Below, one piece after another: positions 5,183-6,030 of a DNA stretch of 6,030 nucleotides; position 1 is the stretch's first letter, and every line of letters begins with the position of its first letter. The position numbers and the translations under genes are program-made. The stretch is from contig JAMCZL010000042.1 of NCBI GenBank assembly GCA_023485745.1, forward strand, positions 7,004-13,033, in the 5' to 3' direction. The notes under the pieces are model-generated. The model made no database searches. It was not told the origin of the DNA and saw only the letters and a list, made by a program, of their open reading frames with translations. Origin of the DNA: Candidatus Martarchaeota archaeon. GTDB lineage: Archaea > Micrarchaeota > Micrarchaeia > Micrarchaeales > Micrarchaeaceae.

Positions 5183-5569
5183 TCAAAATGTCTGGCTTTT
5201 GGAGTACTCTGATATAGCTGCCTTTACCGCCCTGAGCCCCAGGTTGACACACCTGCTGCGCGAAGCCTCGACCTTTACGTTTAGCAGGCCTTCCATGAAA
5301 TTGCTCCCATATGACATCACTTCATCCACTTCCTTGTTCTTTATGAACTCCATCAGTGCATCCGCAGCGGCTACTGTTGCCGAGCAGCCCTCCCCCTCGA
5401 ACGATGCATTTTTTATTCTGTTGCCCTGTATGCTAAGATAAACTGTGACATCGTCTCCACACATCGTGTTTTCCAAGTTTGCGCTTGCATTGAATTTTGC
5501 GGGCTTATTCCTGTTTTTTATATTGCCAAGCTTTTCAATAGACCATAAACTAAAGCTGCCGCCTTCCAT
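5183..5569 (-). CDS. IscU/SufU-like Fe-S cluster assembly scaffold
   Basis: This protein of 128 residues, the usual IscU length, is a cytosolic scaffold on which iron-sulfur clusters are built before transfer to target proteins. All ligand positions are visible: MCGDD (Cys37, Asp39), GEGCSATVAAADAL (Cys62) and RSRCVNLGLRAVKAA (Cys107). The N-terminal GNIKNRNKPAKFN segment corresponds to the usual NP-rich lead-in. It contains no LPPVK-type chaperone motif, in keeping with SufU or archaeal versions. An in-frame TTG at 5575 lies two codons earlier, but ATG 5569 is chosen because GGGGTG lies nine bases upstream and would crowd the TTG. The start is only six bases from the upstream oxidoreductase stop, so the site lies inside that gene's last codons. 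No cysteine desulfurase gene is in the window. Confidence 0.92.
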   Translation of the reverse strand: MEGGSFSLWSIEKLGNIKNRNKPAKFNASANLENTMCGDDVTVYLSIQGNRIKNASFEGEGCSATVAAADALMEFIKNKEVDEVMSYGSNFMEGLLNVKVEASRSRCVNLGLRAVKAAISEYSKSQTF

Positions 5570-5575
5570 TGCCAA

Positions 5576-6030
5576 TTACACCCCATCATAGTTTACCTTG
5601 ACGTACCTATCTTTGTTAGACGATGCATAAATTGCATCTATCAGTGACATAACCTTGAGGTTATCCGGAATCAAGTCAACGGCGTGCTTATCGCCTTTTA
5701 TCAATTTGCAGAAATTGTCAATCTGCACAGCCGCCAGGTTCGTCATGTCATACTTGTAGTCCATCCTCTTCACAACTCTGCCATCCTTGTTTATCAACTC
5801 TGCGTTTTCTCTTTCAAGGACGCCTACGAAGTTATTGCCAACGGCCCTTACATATTCCGTTTTCGGGTAGTAATATCTAGATATGGTCACAGATCCGTAT
5901 GCCCCATTCCTGTACTTAAGGCTTACAAGCGCGGTGTCCTCTGCATCATAATTTGTCTTCGGCATAGCTGCAGTGCTAGTATACGCATGCACATACTCTG
6001 GCATGCCAAAATACCATATGAGCATGTCCA
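5576..6030 (-). CDS. Gfo/Idh/MocA-type oxidoreductase, C-terminal part (5' end outside window)
   Basis: This is the C-terminal portion (151 residues) of what looks like a Gfo/Idh/MocA family NAD(P)-dependent oxidoreductase, a family that usually acts on sugars, sugar nucleotides or inositols. The first visible residues, DMLIWYFGMPEYVHAYT, match the segment that usually follows the catalytic His-Asp pair. AEDTALVSLKYRNGAYGSVTIS is the typical beta-sheet strand pair of the C-terminal domain, and a helix (LAAVQIDNFCKLIKGD) and a DNLKVMSLIDAIYASS helix close the fold as usual. The nucleotide-binding Rossmann domain would lie beyond 6030. The frame is open to the window edge, so the in-frame ATG at 6025 is internal rather than a start. 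Substrate cannot be told. It is the first visible gene of the minus-strand cluster; its stop is six bases from the IscU-like start. Confidence 0.82.
   Translation of the reverse strand, partial: DMLIWYFGMPEYVHAYTSTAAMPKTNYDAEDTALVSLKYRNGAYGSVTISRYYYPKTEYVRAVGNNFVGVLERENAELINKDGRVVKRMDYKYDMTNLAAVQIDNFCKLIKGDKHAVDLIPDNLKVMSLIDAIYASSNKDRYVKVNYDGV
5579..5584 (-). promoter_or_regulatory. Shine-Dalgarno site for the IscU-like gene
   Basis: On the minus strand GGGGTG lies within the last two sense codons of the upstream oxidoreductase gene and nine bases before ATG 5569. It favours ATG over the in-frame TTG at 5575, which would have only three bases of spacing. Confidence 0.55.

Noticed and set aside
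5055..5441. Plus-strand open frame of 128 codons opposite the IscU-like gene
   Set aside because: It overlaps two well-supported minus-strand genes and their ribosome sites; no independent motif.

Overview
The window reads as archaeal chromosome. The left end carries the C-terminal subunit of a split archaeal RNA polymerase large subunit (Rpo1C/A''), followed by an archaeal-type Sm-like protein and a tRNA gene without an encoded CCA tail. Several starts are preceded by GGTG or GAGG motifs, as expected for archaeal leaders. The compact layout, intermediate base composition by eye, and a tRNA interrupted at a non-canonical site would fit an ultrasmall ARMAN/Micrarchaeota-like lineage. That placement is inference; no sequence search was possible.

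Left block, plus strand (1-1993): partial rpoA2, an Sm-like protein gene, tRNA-Ala(GGC) with an approximately 20-nt insertion in the T-loop, and a CYTH-domain phosphohydrolase/cyclase-like gene. The genes are so close (37, 6 and 28 nt apart, using the preferred starts) that a common transcript is plausible. A T7 tract just beyond the last stop may end it.

Right block, minus strand (6030 down to 2005): six tightly packed genes that look like one operon. In transcription order they are a partial Gfo/Idh/MocA-type oxidoreductase, an IscU/SufU-like Fe-S scaffold, a small nucleotidyltransferase-fold protein, a 407-residue protein that looks like a degenerate class I (TyrRS-like) aminoacyl-tRNA synthetase core with a C-terminal winged helix, a thymidylate-kinase-like enzyme, and a dCMP-deaminase-like enzyme. 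The last two overlap by ATGA and would cover two steps of dTTP supply (dCMP to dUMP, and dTMP to dTDP). The two blocks converge with only 11 bp between stop codons.

The most notable items are the T-loop-interrupted tRNA-Ala and the TyrRS-like/winged-helix protein. The latter has lost recognisable HIGH and KMSKS signatures but keeps a Tyr/Gln/Asp pattern resembling the tyrosine pocket. Its placement between a nucleotidyltransferase and two deoxynucleotide enzymes is unexplained and is the best candidate here for an undescribed function. No mobile elements, CRISPR arrays or gene-free stretches above 300 bases were seen.
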